A model generated the notes under the pieces. That model ran no database searches. It was given only the letters and a program-made list of their open reading frames with translations, and was not told where the DNA came from. Below are positions 52,695 through 61,596 of a stretch of DNA of 64,000 nt, one piece after another. The stretch comes from Bradyrhizobium symbiodeficiens (GTDB taxonomy: Bacteria > Pseudomonadota > Alphaproteobacteria > Rhizobiales > Xanthobacteraceae), in contig NZ_CP029427.2 in assembly GCF_002266465.3 (NCBI RefSeq), positions 5,148,501 through 5,212,500 on the forward strand, written 5' to 3'. A program made the translations under genes and the position numbers. Within the stretch, counting starts at the first letter, position 1. Each line of letters begins with the position of its first letter.

Positions 52695-54386
52695 TTATTC
52701 CGCCGCGACGCCTGAGGACGTCGCCGCGGCCTGCGCCAGTTGCCGCAGGGCAAAGCGCTTCAGTTTTCCGGTCTCGGTCTTCGGCAGTTGCGTCACGAAC
52801 TCGATCGCCCGCGGATATTTGTAGGGCGCGATCTCGCGTTTGACATGCTCCTGCAGCTCGGCCATCAGTTGTGCATCCGCCGTCACGCCGGGCGCCGCAA
52901 TGACATAGGCCTTTACGATCATGCCGCGCGCTTCGTCGGGTGCGCCGACCACGCCGCACTCGGCGACCGCCGGATGCGTGAGCAGCGCCGCCTCGACATC
53001 GGTGCCCGCGATATTGTAGCCGGCCGATACGATCATGTCGTCGGAGCGGGACTGGTACCAGAAGTAGCCATCGCCATCCATCAGATAGGTGTCGCCGGTG
53101 ATGTTCCAACCGTTCTGGACGTATTTGCGCTGTCGCTCGTCGGCGAGATAGCGGCATCCGGTCGGCCCGCGCACCGCAAGCTTCCCCATCGTTCCCGGCG
53201 GCAAATCATGGCCGTCATCGTCGACGATCTTGGCCTCATAGCCCGGCACGGGCTTGCCCGTCGCACCGGGGCGGATCTCCTCCTCGGTCGCACTGATGAA
53301 GATGTGCAGCAGCTCGGTCGAGCCTATGCCGTCCATCAGCTTGATGCCGGTGGCCTTGAGCCAGGCGTCGAATGTCGGCTTGGGCAGGGTCTCGCCGGCG
53401 GAGACGCACTTTCGAAGCGAGGAGATGTCGCGCCCCGAAAGCTTGCCGATCATCGCGCGGTATGCCGTCGGCGCTGTGAAACAGACCGTGGTCTTGTATT
53501 GCTCGATCGCCGTCAGGATTTCGTCCGGCGTCGTCTTCTCCAGCACGACAAAGGAGGCACCGATATGCATCGGAAACAGCACGCCGCCGAAGCCGAAGGT
53601 GAAGGCAAGCGGTGCCGAGCCGACGAAACGGTCGTTCTGCTCGGCACGCAGGATGTTGCGCGCATAACCGTCACACACAGCGAGCATGTCGCGGTGGAAA
53701 TGCATGGTGCCCTTGGGATCGCCTGTCGTGCCCGACGTGAAGGCGATCAGGCAGATGTCGTCGGCGGCCGTATCGACGGCCCTGAACTCCGGGCTCGCAT
53801 CGGCGATCAGCGCCTCGAGCGCGTCGGCGGCGCCATTGCCCCAATAGACCACGTGCTTGAGACCGGGGGCCGCGGCTCTTGCCTTCTCCATTTCCTCGGC
53901 GAGCTTGCCGTCGCACAGCGCCAGCGTGATCTCCGCCTTCTGGATCGGATAGGACAACTCCTTGGCGCGCAGCAGCGGCATCGTCGCCACCACGATGCCG
54001 CCGGCCTTGATCACTGCGAGATAGGTCGCAACCATCATCGGATTGTTGGCCGAGCGCAGCAGCACGCGACCGCCGGGAACAAGCCCGAGCTTGCCGACCA
54101 GCACGTTGGCAATGCGATTCACCAGCGCTTGCAACTCGCGATAGGTGTAGCTGACGGCGGGGCTGATGACGCAGGGTGCCTCGCCATGTCCCTGCTCGAC
54201 CCAGCGATCGAGGAAATAACTGACGCAATTCAATCGCGGCGGATAGTTCAGCTCCGGCCGCGTGAAGATGAACTCGGGCCACAGCTCGCGTGGCGGCAGA
54301 TGCTGCCGCGCAAAAATATCGACATGGGCCGTCGCGGCGTTGCCGTCATGCGAGCCCGTCACTTGAACCTTGGCGGCGTTGGCCAT
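52695..54386 (-). CDS. Aryl-CoA ligase, best matched to 2-aminobenzoate-CoA ligase
   Basis: 563 residues. AMP-forming ligase motifs: TSGTTGDPKGTMHFH (ATP loop), GIGSTELLHIFISA, TGDTYLMDGDGYFWYQSRSDDMI (core hinge), and LPKTETGKLKRFALRQ with the catalytic lysine. Activates an aromatic acid to its CoA thioester. The genes around it (fused monooxygenase/reductase, RidA, MarR) match the aerobic CoA pathway for anthranilate, so 2-aminobenzoate is favoured over benzoate. A candidate operator sits at 54437, 50 bases upstream. Confidence 0.87.
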   Translation of the reverse strand: MANAAKVQVTGSHDGNAATAHVDIFARQHLPPRELWPEFIFTRPELNYPPRLNCVSYFLDRWVEQGHGEAPCVISPAVSYTYRELQALVNRIANVLVGKLGLVPGGRVLLRSANNPMMVATYLAVIKAGGIVVATMPLLRAKELSYPIQKAEITLALCDGKLAEEMEKARAAAPGLKHVVYWGNGAADALEALIADASPEFRAVDTAADDICLIAFTSGTTGDPKGTMHFHRDMLAVCDGYARNILRAEQNDRFVGSAPLAFTFGFGGVLFPMHIGASFVVLEKTTPDEILTAIEQYKTTVCFTAPTAYRAMIGKLSGRDISSLRKCVSAGETLPKPTFDAWLKATGIKLMDGIGSTELLHIFISATEEEIRPGATGKPVPGYEAKIVDDDGHDLPPGTMGKLAVRGPTGCRYLADERQRKYVQNGWNITGDTYLMDGDGYFWYQSRSDDMIVSAGYNIAGTDVEAALLTHPAVAECGVVGAPDEARGMIVKAYVIAAPGVTADAQLMAELQEHVKREIAPYKYPRAIEFVTQLPKTETGKLKRFALRQLAQAAATSSGVAAE

Positions 54387-54436
54387 CGCACGCTCCTTTC
54401 AGCATGGATTGCACCCGGCAGCACGATCTGGAAAAC

Positions 54437-54456
54437 ATTTTAGGCTTAAAACAATT
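54437..54456. promoter_or_regulatory. Candidate MarR operator, site 1
   Basis: An AT-rich, partly palindromic sequence reading ATTTTAGGCTTAAAACAATT, 50 bases before the ligase ATG. The TTTTA-GC-T-AAAA core recurs in the gaps at 55066, 55138, 60651, 62400 and 62477. Confidence 0.65.
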
Positions 54457-54523
54457 CGACGCAATAGCGGATTTTGGGCATCCCATGCTTTTTCCAGCGG
54501 CAGAAGGGATTGGGGCGCCGTTC

Positions 54524-55054
54524 TTACGTCCGGCGGCGCGCGGCCGATTTCTGCGCCGACGCCTTGGTCTTGGCGAGCAGCCGCATCAATTCGCGCACGT
54601 CCTTCGGCGAGAGGTCGACGAACAGATCGGCGATCCAGGTCTCGTGCTCCGCGGCCATCTTGCGGAACTCGGCGCGACCGAGTTTCGTGAGGCGGATCAC
54701 CTGGACTCGGCGATCCGTCTCCGAGGTCCGACGGTCGAGATGGCCGGACTCCACGAGGCGCTCGACGAGACCGGTGACGTTGCCGTTCGACACCATCATC
54801 CGCTTGGAGACATCGGACAGCGTCATGCCGTCGGGCGCCTTGTCGAGCTGCGCCATCAGATCGAAGCGGGGCAGCGTGACGTCGAACCGCTGCCGCAACC
54901 GGCCGCGGACCTCGCCTTCGATGAGCGTCGTGCAGGTCAGGAGGCGCAACCACAGCCGAAGCTCGTCGGCGTGGTCCTCCGGCGTTTCGACGGCCTTGGT
55001 CTCGGAATCGAGCATCGCGGTGCAGTCACTCTCGGCGGGCATTGGCGCCGGCAC
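54524..55054 (-). CDS. MarR-family transcriptional regulator
   Basis: 176 residues from the GTG at 55054, 4 bases after GGGGA; ATGs at 55042 and 55015 are alternatives. A winged helix is visible: LPRFDLMAQLDKAPDGMTLSDVSKRMMVSNGNVTGLVERLVESGHLDRR, then the wing TSETDRRVQVIRLTKLG. Long N- and C-terminal helices for dimerisation flank it. It probably represses the aromatic-degradation genes until the acid or its CoA ester is bound. The matching AT-rich sites near the gene and across the cluster are its likely targets. Confidence 0.87.
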   Translation of the reverse strand: MPAPMPAESDCTAMLDSETKAVETPEDHADELRLWLRLLTCTTLIEGEVRGRLRQRFDVTLPRFDLMAQLDKAPDGMTLSDVSKRMMVSNGNVTGLVERLVESGHLDRRTSETDRRVQVIRLTKLGRAEFRKMAAEHETWIADLFVDLSPKDVRELMRLLAKTKASAQKSAARRRT

Positions 55055-55065
55055 GGATTCCCCAA

Positions 55066-55087
55066 CGTTTTGAGCTTCAAATAAATT
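55066..55087. promoter_or_regulatory. Candidate MarR operator, site 2 (autoregulatory)
   Basis: CGTTTTGAGCTTCAAATAA-type sequence lying just upstream of the marR start, consistent with autoregulation. Confidence 0.55.
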
Positions 55088-55137
55088 GGAGCCGGCCGCA
55101 AGTCCAAAGCTGCAACAATCGATCGCACGCCAATTTC

Positions 55138-55155
55138 TTTAGGCTTCAAATAATT
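55138..55155. promoter_or_regulatory. Candidate MarR operator, site 3
   Basis: TTTAGGCTTCAAATAATT, 140 bases before the solute-binding protein start at 55295, in the same divergent gap as site 2. Confidence 0.55.
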
Positions 55156-55294
55156 GGCGCGCTGCTTGCATGCGCCGCTACGCGCGGGATGGCGACACAT
55201 TGAGCTCTGCTTGCCGCGGCCGCCATCATCGGCATAAGCTTGGATCAGAGTACGCGGCTTGCTACGCAAGCCCTGATGTCACGGGGGACAGATC

Positions 55295-56467
55295 ATGAGA
55301 ATGCAATCGACCTTGGCCGCAGCCTTGCTGCTCGGCACCGCAATGACCCCTGCACTGGCCCAGGAGAAGATCAAGCTCGGCGTGATCGTGACCCTGTCGG
55401 GACCGGCCGCAGCGCTTGGTCAGCAGGTTCGCGACGGCTTTGCGCTCGCGGTCAAGGACCTCGGCAGCAAGATGGGCGGCCGCGACGTCGAGGTCGTCGT
55501 GGTCGATGACGAACTGAAGCCGGACGCAGCGGTGACCAAAGTCAAGGGACTGCTCGAACGCGACAAGGTCGACTTCGTGATCGGCCCGATCTTCTCCAAC
55601 ATCCTGCAGGCGATCCACCGGCCCGTGACGGAATCGAAGACCTTCCTGATCAGCCCCAACGCGGGCCCCTCGACCTTTGCCGGCAAGGACTGCAACCCGT
55701 TCTTCTATGTGACCTCGTATCAAAACGATCAGGTGCACGAGATCCTCGGCAAGGTCGCGCAGGATCGCGGCTACAAGCGCATGTACCTGATGGTGCCGAA
55801 CTATCAGGCCGGCAAGGATTCGGTGGCGGGCTTCAAGCTCGACTACAAGGGCGAGATCGTCGAGGAATCCTACATGCCGCTGAACACGCTGGACTTCCAG
55901 CCGGAGCTGTCCAAGATCTCCTCGCAGAAACCCGATGCGCTCTTCACGTTCATGCCGGGCGGTCTCGGCGTCAACCTCGTCAAGCAGTACCGGCAGGCCG
56001 GCCTCGCCGACAGCATTCCGGTGCTCTCAGCGTTCACGGTGGATGAATCGACCTTGCCAGCGCAGCAGGACGCGGCCGTCGGCATGTTTGGCGGCGCCAA
56101 CTGGGCGCCCAATCTCGACAATCCCCAGAACAAGAAATTCGTCGCGTCCTACGAGGCCGCCTATAACGTCGTGCCCGGCACCTACGCCTTCCAGGCCTAC
56201 GACGCCGCGATGCTGATCGACAGTGCAATCAAGGCCGTGAAGGGCGATCTGTCGAACAAGGATGCTGTGGGGGCCGCGCTGAAGAAGGCTGATTTCACCT
56301 CGCTGCGCGGCGCCTTCAAGTTCAACACCAACGGCTATCCGATACAGAATTTTTATCTGACCAAGGTCGCCAAGCGTCCGGACGGCAAGTTCCAGACCGA
56401 GATCGTCCAGAAGGTGTTCGAGAATTACGGCGACCGCTACGCCAAGGACTGCAAGGCGGCGAACTAA
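55295..56467 (+). CDS. LivJ-type ABC substrate-binding protein (orphan)
   Basis: 390 residues. Signal peptide RMQSTLAAALLLGTAMTPALA, cut before QEKIKLGVI. The periplasmic-binding-protein type I blocks follow: VTLSGPAAALGQQVRDGFALAVKDLG, DDELKPDAAVTKVKGLLERDKVDFVIGP, SPNAGPSTFAGKDCNPFFYVTSYQND. Typical of receptors for branched-chain amino acids and aromatic acids. The start has GGGGGA 7 bases upstream. No permease or ATPase genes are nearby, so it must work with a transporter encoded elsewhere. Context suggests it binds an aromatic acid. Confidence 0.87.
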   Translation: MRMQSTLAAALLLGTAMTPALAQEKIKLGVIVTLSGPAAALGQQVRDGFALAVKDLGSKMGGRDVEVVVVDDELKPDAAVTKVKGLLERDKVDFVIGPIFSNILQAIHRPVTESKTFLISPNAGPSTFAGKDCNPFFYVTSYQNDQVHEILGKVAQDRGYKRMYLMVPNYQAGKDSVAGFKLDYKGEIVEESYMPLNTLDFQPELSKISSQKPDALFTFMPGGLGVNLVKQYRQAGLADSIPVLSAFTVDESTLPAQQDAAVGMFGGANWAPNLDNPQNKKFVASYEAAYNVVPGTYAFQAYDAAMLIDSAIKAVKGDLSNKDAVGAALKKADFTSLRGAFKFNTNGYPIQNFYLTKVAKRPDGKFQTEIVQKVFENYGDRYAKDCKAAN

Positions 56468-56495
56468 AGCCGCGACGGGTTACGGGAGGACTTCA

Positions 56496-56951
56496 ATGAG
56501 CAGCGAAATCACCGGCATCACACGAGCCAATGAGGGCATCCAGGGCATTTCCTGGAACATCCTGGGCCAGACCTATGTGCCGAAGAGCAAGACCGAGCAC
56601 AGTTTCTCCTGGCACGCGACCTTGCCCCCGGGCACGTTCGTGCCGCCGCACATTCATCCCGACCAGGACGAGTATCTCTATATGCTGGAGGGCAAGCTCG
56701 ACTTCATGCTCGGCAATTCGGAATCGCAGGCGACCGCGGGCGACCTTATCCGGCTCGGCATGGGCGTGCCGCACGGCATCTTCAACAAGTCGGAGCAGAC
56801 CGCAAAAGTGCTATTCTGGGTCTCCCCGACCAAAAAGCTGTTCGACCTGTTCTGGGGCCTTCACAACATGAAGGAACAGAAGCCGGAAGACGTGGTGGCG
56901 ATGGCGGCCGAGTTCAACATCCACTTCCTGCCGCCGCCTCCCGGCGGCTAG
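56496..56951 (+). CDS. Cupin-domain protein
   Basis: 151 residues. Metal-binding cupin pattern: FSWHATLPPGTFVPPHIHPDQDEYLYMLEGKLDFML (motif 1 with two His and a Glu) and VPHGIFNKSEQTAKVLFWVSP (motif 2 with His). It follows the solute-binding protein by 28 bases and probably shares its transcript. May be a dioxygenase or isomerase acting on an aromatic-pathway intermediate, or a sensor. I cannot choose between these. The C-terminus ends FLPPPPGG. Confidence 0.82.
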   Translation: MSSEITGITRANEGIQGISWNILGQTYVPKSKTEHSFSWHATLPPGTFVPPHIHPDQDEYLYMLEGKLDFMLGNSESQATAGDLIRLGMGVPHGIFNKSEQTAKVLFWVSPTKKLFDLFWGLHNMKEQKPEDVVAMAAEFNIHFLPPPPGG

Positions 56952-56958
56952 CCGCGCG

Positions 56959-58209
56959 TTAGCCACGCACCGCTGCAAGCCCCGGCACGGCGGCGAAACC
57001 GGCCTTGGTGGCGTAGCCGCGCACGATGGCCTCGCGCTGGGAATAGCTGAGCACGTTGTCGACATTATCGAAGCCGTCGGGTGCAAGCTGCTCGACAGCG
57101 TCGATGACGCCCTCGGGACCGCCGCGCCGGTTGGAGCGGACGATATCGGCCGTCATCGGCAGGCGCTTCTTCTCGTATTCGAGCAGCGCCTGGCTTGGAT
57201 GCTCGGCGCGCACCAGCGCATCAGCAAGGCAGCGCGCATCGAGGATCGCCTGTGACGCGCCATTGGACCCAACCGGATACATGGGATGCGCGGCGTCGCC
57301 GAGCAGTGTGACGCGTCCGGACGACCAGTACGGCAAGGGATCGCGGTCGCAGGTCGGATATTCGTAGAATTCGGGCGTCGCCGAGATCAGGCTCTTCACG
57401 TCGACATACGGCACGGAGAAGCGGGCGACATGCGGCATCAGCTCCTCGCGGCGACCCGGCCGCGACCAGTCTTCCTTGCGCGGTGGCGGCGCATTGCCCT
57501 CGCCTACCTTCACCAGCACGGCCCAATTGGTCAGGCGGCTCGCCGGGCTCGATCCCTCCGCGATCGGATAGATCACCACCTTGGCATTGAGGCCACCGGC
57601 CACGATCATCGATTTACCGGTGAGGAACAACGGCCAGTCGCGCGCACCGCGCCACAACATCAGGCCGTTCCAGCACGGCGGCCCCTCGTTCGGGAACAGC
57701 GTGTCGCGGACGCGGGAATGGATGCCATCGGCGCCGATCAGAATGTCGCCGCGCGCAGTGTGGACATGCGCGCCGGCCCGGTCGAAGAAATAGGCTGTGA
57801 CGCCGCCCTCGTCCTGCGTGAACGCACCAAGCCGGCAGCCGGTGTGGATCGCCTCATGCCCGAGCCGCTCCTCCACGGCGCGATGGATGACGCCCTGAAG
57901 CCGGCCGCGATGAATCGAGAATTGCGGCACGTCGTGACCGGCGTCGATGCCGCGGGCTTCGCGCCAGACCTCCTGGCCGTGACGGTTGAGGTAATAGAGC
58001 TGATCGGTTCGAACAGCGACGTCGTCGAGCTTCTGGAGTAGGCCAAGGCCGGCAAGCTCGCGCATGGCATGCGGCAGCGTGTTGATGCCGACACCGAGCT
58101 CCCGAATGGTGTCCGCCTGCTCGAAGATCTCGCAGTCGAGGCCGCGTGACCGCAGCATCAACGCCGTGGTGAGACCACCGATACCGCCACCGACGATAAT
58201 CGCCTTCAT
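56959..58209 (-). CDS. FAD-dependent aromatic monooxygenase (salicylate-hydroxylase-like)
   Basis: 416 residues from the ATG at 58209; the longer frame continues across the next gene. FAD is bound by KAIIVGGGIGGLTTALMLRSRG and, in the middle, by RGDILIGADGIHSRVRDTLFP (DG motif). The second FAD motif is RVTLLGDAAHPMYPVGSNGASQAILDAR, with the GD...P pattern. Group A flavoprotein hydroxylases of this shape act on salicylate, 6-hydroxynicotinate or hydroxybenzoate. It is 55 bases downstream of the fused monooxygenase/reductase, so probably in that operon. The substrate is not certain. Confidence 0.87.
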   Translation of the reverse strand: MKAIIVGGGIGGLTTALMLRSRGLDCEIFEQADTIRELGVGINTLPHAMRELAGLGLLQKLDDVAVRTDQLYYLNRHGQEVWREARGIDAGHDVPQFSIHRGRLQGVIHRAVEERLGHEAIHTGCRLGAFTQDEGGVTAYFFDRAGAHVHTARGDILIGADGIHSRVRDTLFPNEGPPCWNGLMLWRGARDWPLFLTGKSMIVAGGLNAKVVIYPIAEGSSPASRLTNWAVLVKVGEGNAPPPRKEDWSRPGRREELMPHVARFSVPYVDVKSLISATPEFYEYPTCDRDPLPYWSSGRVTLLGDAAHPMYPVGSNGASQAILDARCLADALVRAEHPSQALLEYEKKRLPMTADIVRSNRRGGPEGVIDAVEQLAPDGFDNVDNVLSYSQREAIVRGYATKAGFAAVPGLAAVRG

Positions 58210-58264
58210 CGCCCTTACTCCACTCGAAACACTTGAGGCAATGAGGTTAACGTCGCACGGGCGG

Positions 58265-60616
58265 TTACTCCGCCGCAAGCGGCTTTGTCGCCTCCGCCTT
58301 GAGCTCGGCCCGTGTCTTGGGCTTAGCCTTAATGCGTAGCTCCTCAAGATCCTGACGGTCGCGGACGCTGTTGCGGAAAATCTGATCCATTCCGGGCAGA
58401 TATTGCGGCGGGCAGAACGCGTCCGTTGCCCCGTACCAGGCCGCCGCCTTGATGGTGAAGAAGGGATCGACCAGATGCGGCCGGCCAAGGGCGACGAGGT
58501 CTGCCCGGCCGGCGGCCAGAATGGTGTTGGCCTGGTCGGCCGTCGTGATGTTGCCGACGCACATCGTGGCCACGCGGGCCTCGTTGCGGACCTGGTCCGA
58601 GAACGGCGTCTGGAACATGCGCCCGTAGATCGGCTGCGCATCGCGAACGGTCTGCCCGGTCGAGACGTCGACGAGATCGACGCCGGCCTCGGCGAAGGCG
58701 CGCGCAATCGCCACCGCATCGTCGCCGGTGATGCCGCCGTCAGCCCAGTCGGTCGCGGAAATGCGTACCGACATCGGCTTGTGCGGCGGCCACGCCAATC
58801 GCAGCGCTTCGAAGATCTCGAGCGGGAAACGCAGACGGTTTTCGAGCGAGCCGCCATACTCGTCCGTACGGGTGTTCGTCAGCGGCGAGATGAAGCTCGC
58901 AAGCAGATAGCCATGGGCACAATGCAGCTCGAGCATGTCGAAACCGCAGCGTTCGCCGCGCTCGGCCGCCGCGATGAAAGACTCCCTCACCGCATTCATG
59001 CCGGCGCGATCGAGCTCGCGCGGCACCTGACTGTCGGGAAAATAGGGCAGCGGCGACGCCGAGACGACATCCCAGCCACCCGCATCCAGCGGGCGATCCA
59101 TACCATCCCACATCAGCCTGGTCGCGCCCTTGCGACCGGCGTGCCCGAGCTGGAGGCAGATCCTTGCAGCCGAGTTGCCGTGGACGAAATCCACGATGCG
59201 CCGCCAGGCGGCCTCCTGCTCGTCATTCCACAAACCGGCGCAGCCCGGCGTGATGCGGGCATCACGGCTGACGCAGGTCATCTCCGTGAAGATCAGGCCG
59301 GCACCGCCGATCGCACGCGATCCGTAATGCACCAGATGGAAATCAGTCGGCACGCCCTCCTTCGCCGAGTACATGCACATCGGCGACATCACCGCGCGAT
59401 TTGCGACCTCCATCTCCCGCAGTCGGAATGGCTGGAACAGCGGCACCACCGGCTTTGAGATATCGACGTCAAAGCCGCTGTCGCGAACCTGCTTGGCAAA
59501 CGACTTCTCGACTTCCGCAACGAAATCCGGCGCGCGGAGCTTCAGATTGTCATAGGTGATTGCCTTCGAGCGTGTCATCACGCCGAAGGCAAACTGCACG
59601 GGATCGAAATCCCAGAAGCGGTCGACATGCTCGAACCAGACCAGCGAGACGTCGGCAGCGTGCTGCGTCTTCTCGACTTCCTCACGGCGGCCGTGCTCAT
59701 AGAGATCGAGCGCTGCCTCGGTGCTCGGCGCATTCTGCATCGCCTCGGCCAGGGCAATCGCGTCTTCCATCGCGAGCTTGGTGCCGGAGCCGATCGAAAA
59801 ATGCGCGCTCGCCTTGGCATCGCCGAGCAGCACCATGTTGTCCTTGACCCAGCGCTTGCTGCGGATCATCGGGAAATTGCGCCACATCGAACGGTTGGTG
59901 AGCAGCTTGTGACCACCGAGGAACCAGCCGAAAATCTCGGCCATTCGCGCAGCGGATTGCGTCTCGTCCAGACCCGTCAGGCCGGCCCGCTCGAACGTCT
60001 CCGGATCGGTCTCGAAGATCCAGGTCGAGTGTCCGGCTTCATACTGATAGGCGTGGGCGATGAACGGCCCCCACTCGGTCTCCTGGAAGATGAAGGTGAA
60101 GGCATCGAGCGGCCTGGTCGAGCCCATCCAGGCGAACTTGTTGGAGCGGAGGTCGATCTCCGGCTGAAAGTGATCGACGTATTTCTCGCGGAAGCGGCTG
60201 TTGATTCCGTCGGCAATCAAGACGAGATCGGCATCTGCGAACCGGGATTCGTCGTCGATGTCCACCTCGAAGTGCAGGACGACGCCAAGCTCCCGGGCCC
60301 GCTCCTGGAGGATCAGGAGCAACTTGCTTCGGGAGCATCCGCAAAAGCCGTTACCGCCGACCCGGTGGACGGTGCCGCGGAAATGCACGGCGATGTCGTC
60401 CCAGTACGCGAACTCCTGGGTGATGCGACGATAGCTCGGCGGATCGTGTTTCTCAAAATTGTCCAGCGTGGCATCCGAGAACACCACGCCGAAGCCGAAG
60501 GTGTCGTCGGCCCGATTGCGCTCATACACCGTGATGTCGGCGCCCGGGCGCTGCTTCTTGAGCAGGATCGCAGCGTAGAGACCCGCAGGTCCGCCACCGA
60601 TGATCGCGACTTTCAT
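58265..60616 (-). CDS. Fused FAD monooxygenase and old-yellow-enzyme reductase (2-aminobenzoyl-CoA monooxygenase/reductase-like)
   Basis: 783 residues from the ATG at 60616, 5 bases after GAGG. Residues 1-390 are a group A FAD monooxygenase (KVAIIGGGPAGLYAAILLKK, later WVKDNMVLLGDAKASAHFSIGSG). Residues ~400-770 are an NADH:flavin oxidoreductase of the OYE family (MSPMCMYSAKEGVPTDFHLVHYGSRAIGGAGLIFTEMT, ICLQLGHAGRKG, LHCAHGYLLASFISPLTNTRTD). This rare two-domain layout matches 2-aminobenzoyl-CoA monooxygenase/reductase, and the related salicylyl-CoA 5-hydroxylase. It hydroxylates and then reduces the ring of the CoA ester. A candidate operator lies 35 bases upstream. Confidence 0.9.
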   Translation of the reverse strand: MKVAIIGGGPAGLYAAILLKKQRPGADITVYERNRADDTFGFGVVFSDATLDNFEKHDPPSYRRITQEFAYWDDIAVHFRGTVHRVGGNGFCGCSRSKLLLILQERARELGVVLHFEVDIDDESRFADADLVLIADGINSRFREKYVDHFQPEIDLRSNKFAWMGSTRPLDAFTFIFQETEWGPFIAHAYQYEAGHSTWIFETDPETFERAGLTGLDETQSAARMAEIFGWFLGGHKLLTNRSMWRNFPMIRSKRWVKDNMVLLGDAKASAHFSIGSGTKLAMEDAIALAEAMQNAPSTEAALDLYEHGRREEVEKTQHAADVSLVWFEHVDRFWDFDPVQFAFGVMTRSKAITYDNLKLRAPDFVAEVEKSFAKQVRDSGFDVDISKPVVPLFQPFRLREMEVANRAVMSPMCMYSAKEGVPTDFHLVHYGSRAIGGAGLIFTEMTCVSRDARITPGCAGLWNDEQEAAWRRIVDFVHGNSAARICLQLGHAGRKGATRLMWDGMDRPLDAGGWDVVSASPLPYFPDSQVPRELDRAGMNAVRESFIAAAERGERCGFDMLELHCAHGYLLASFISPLTNTRTDEYGGSLENRLRFPLEIFEALRLAWPPHKPMSVRISATDWADGGITGDDAVAIARAFAEAGVDLVDVSTGQTVRDAQPIYGRMFQTPFSDQVRNEARVATMCVGNITTADQANTILAAGRADLVALGRPHLVDPFFTIKAAAWYGATDAFCPPQYLPGMDQIFRNSVRDRQDLEELRIKAKPKTRAELKAEATKPLAAE

Positions 60617-60650
60617 GGGAGCCTCGCCAAGTTCACCCGGCCACAAAACT

Positions 60651-60670
60651 ATTTTAAGCCTAAAATAATT
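60651..60670. promoter_or_regulatory. Candidate MarR operator, site 4
   Basis: ATTTTAAGCCTAAAATAATT, the most symmetric copy (TTTTAAGCCTAAAA), in the 100-base gap between the hydratase stop and the monooxygenase/reductase start. Confidence 0.65.
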
Positions 60671-60716
60671 TCGCGCAAGTCCCCGTTGCTGGCCCGGCGT
60701 CGGACAAAGACGCCGT

Positions 60717-61553
60717 CTAGTCGCCCCTGAATACCGGCTTGACCTTGTTGGCGAAGGCCTCGAAGGCGCGCTCGAAATCGGTCGTGGTCATGCACAGGGC
60801 CTGGGCAACGGCTTCCGCCTCGATCGCCTCCTCCACCGACATGGCCCATTCCATCGCCAGCATCCGCTTGGTCATGGTGTTGGCGAAGGTCGGCCCTTCC
60901 GCGATCTGCTTTGCCAGCAGTTGCGCCTGGGGTAGCACCTGCTCCGGCGTGACGATGCGGCTGAAAAAGCCCCAGCGTTCGCCTTCCTCCGCGGTCATGA
61001 ACCGGCCGGTGTAGAGCAACTCGGAGGCGCGGGACTGTCCGATGATCCGCGGCAGGATCGCGCAGGCGCCCATGTCGCAGCCAGCCAGCCCCACCTTGTT
61101 GAACAGGAACGCCACCTTGGTCCCGCTCGCCGCGAGGCGCATGTCGGATGCCATCGCGACGATCGCACCGGCCCCGGCACAGATGCCCTCGACCGCGGCT
61201 ATGATCGGCTGCGGGCACGCGCGCATCGCCTTGACGAGATCGCCCGTCATCCGGGTGAAGGCCGTGAGCCCCTTGGTGTCCATCTTCACCAGCGGGCCGA
61301 TGATCTCGAACACGTCGCCACCGGACGAGAAATTGCCGCCGGCGCCGGTGACGACGATGGATTTGACCTCGTCGTCGAACGCGCAAGCGCGGAAGAGATC
61401 GGTCAACTCCCGATAGCTTTCGAACGTCAGCGGATTCTTTCGCTCCGGCCGGTTGAGCGTGACGGTCGCGACACCGTCGACCACCGCCAGCAGGAAGTGC
61501 TGCGGCGAATAGTCCGCGAGCGGAATGGTGACGGGATTTGCTGGCCTGCTCAT
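60717..61553 (-). CDS. Enoyl-CoA hydratase family protein of aromatic pathway
   Basis: 278 residues from the ATG at 61553, 6 bases after AAGGAG. Crotonase blocks: VTLNRPERKNPLTF, oxyanion VVTGAGGNFSSGGDVFEI, EGICAGAGAIVAMASDMRLAA and the KVGLAGCDMGACAILPRIIG stretch, where FNKVGLAGCDMG replaces the usual QPE motif, so the first glutamate is missing. It probably hydrates or rearranges the dearomatised CoA intermediate rather than an ordinary enoyl-CoA. 43 bases after the short-chain dehydrogenase on the same strand. Confidence 0.86.
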   Translation of the reverse strand: MSRPANPVTIPLADYSPQHFLLAVVDGVATVTLNRPERKNPLTFESYRELTDLFRACAFDDEVKSIVVTGAGGNFSSGGDVFEIIGPLVKMDTKGLTAFTRMTGDLVKAMRACPQPIIAAVEGICAGAGAIVAMASDMRLAASGTKVAFLFNKVGLAGCDMGACAILPRIIGQSRASELLYTGRFMTAEEGERWGFFSRIVTPEQVLPQAQLLAKQIAEGPTFANTMTKRMLAMEWAMSVEEAIEAEAVAQALCMTTTDFERAFEAFANKVKPVFRGD

Positions 61554-61596
61554 GCGATCTCCTTGGCTTCCTTGTTCCGCGCCTGCGCCATGCACG

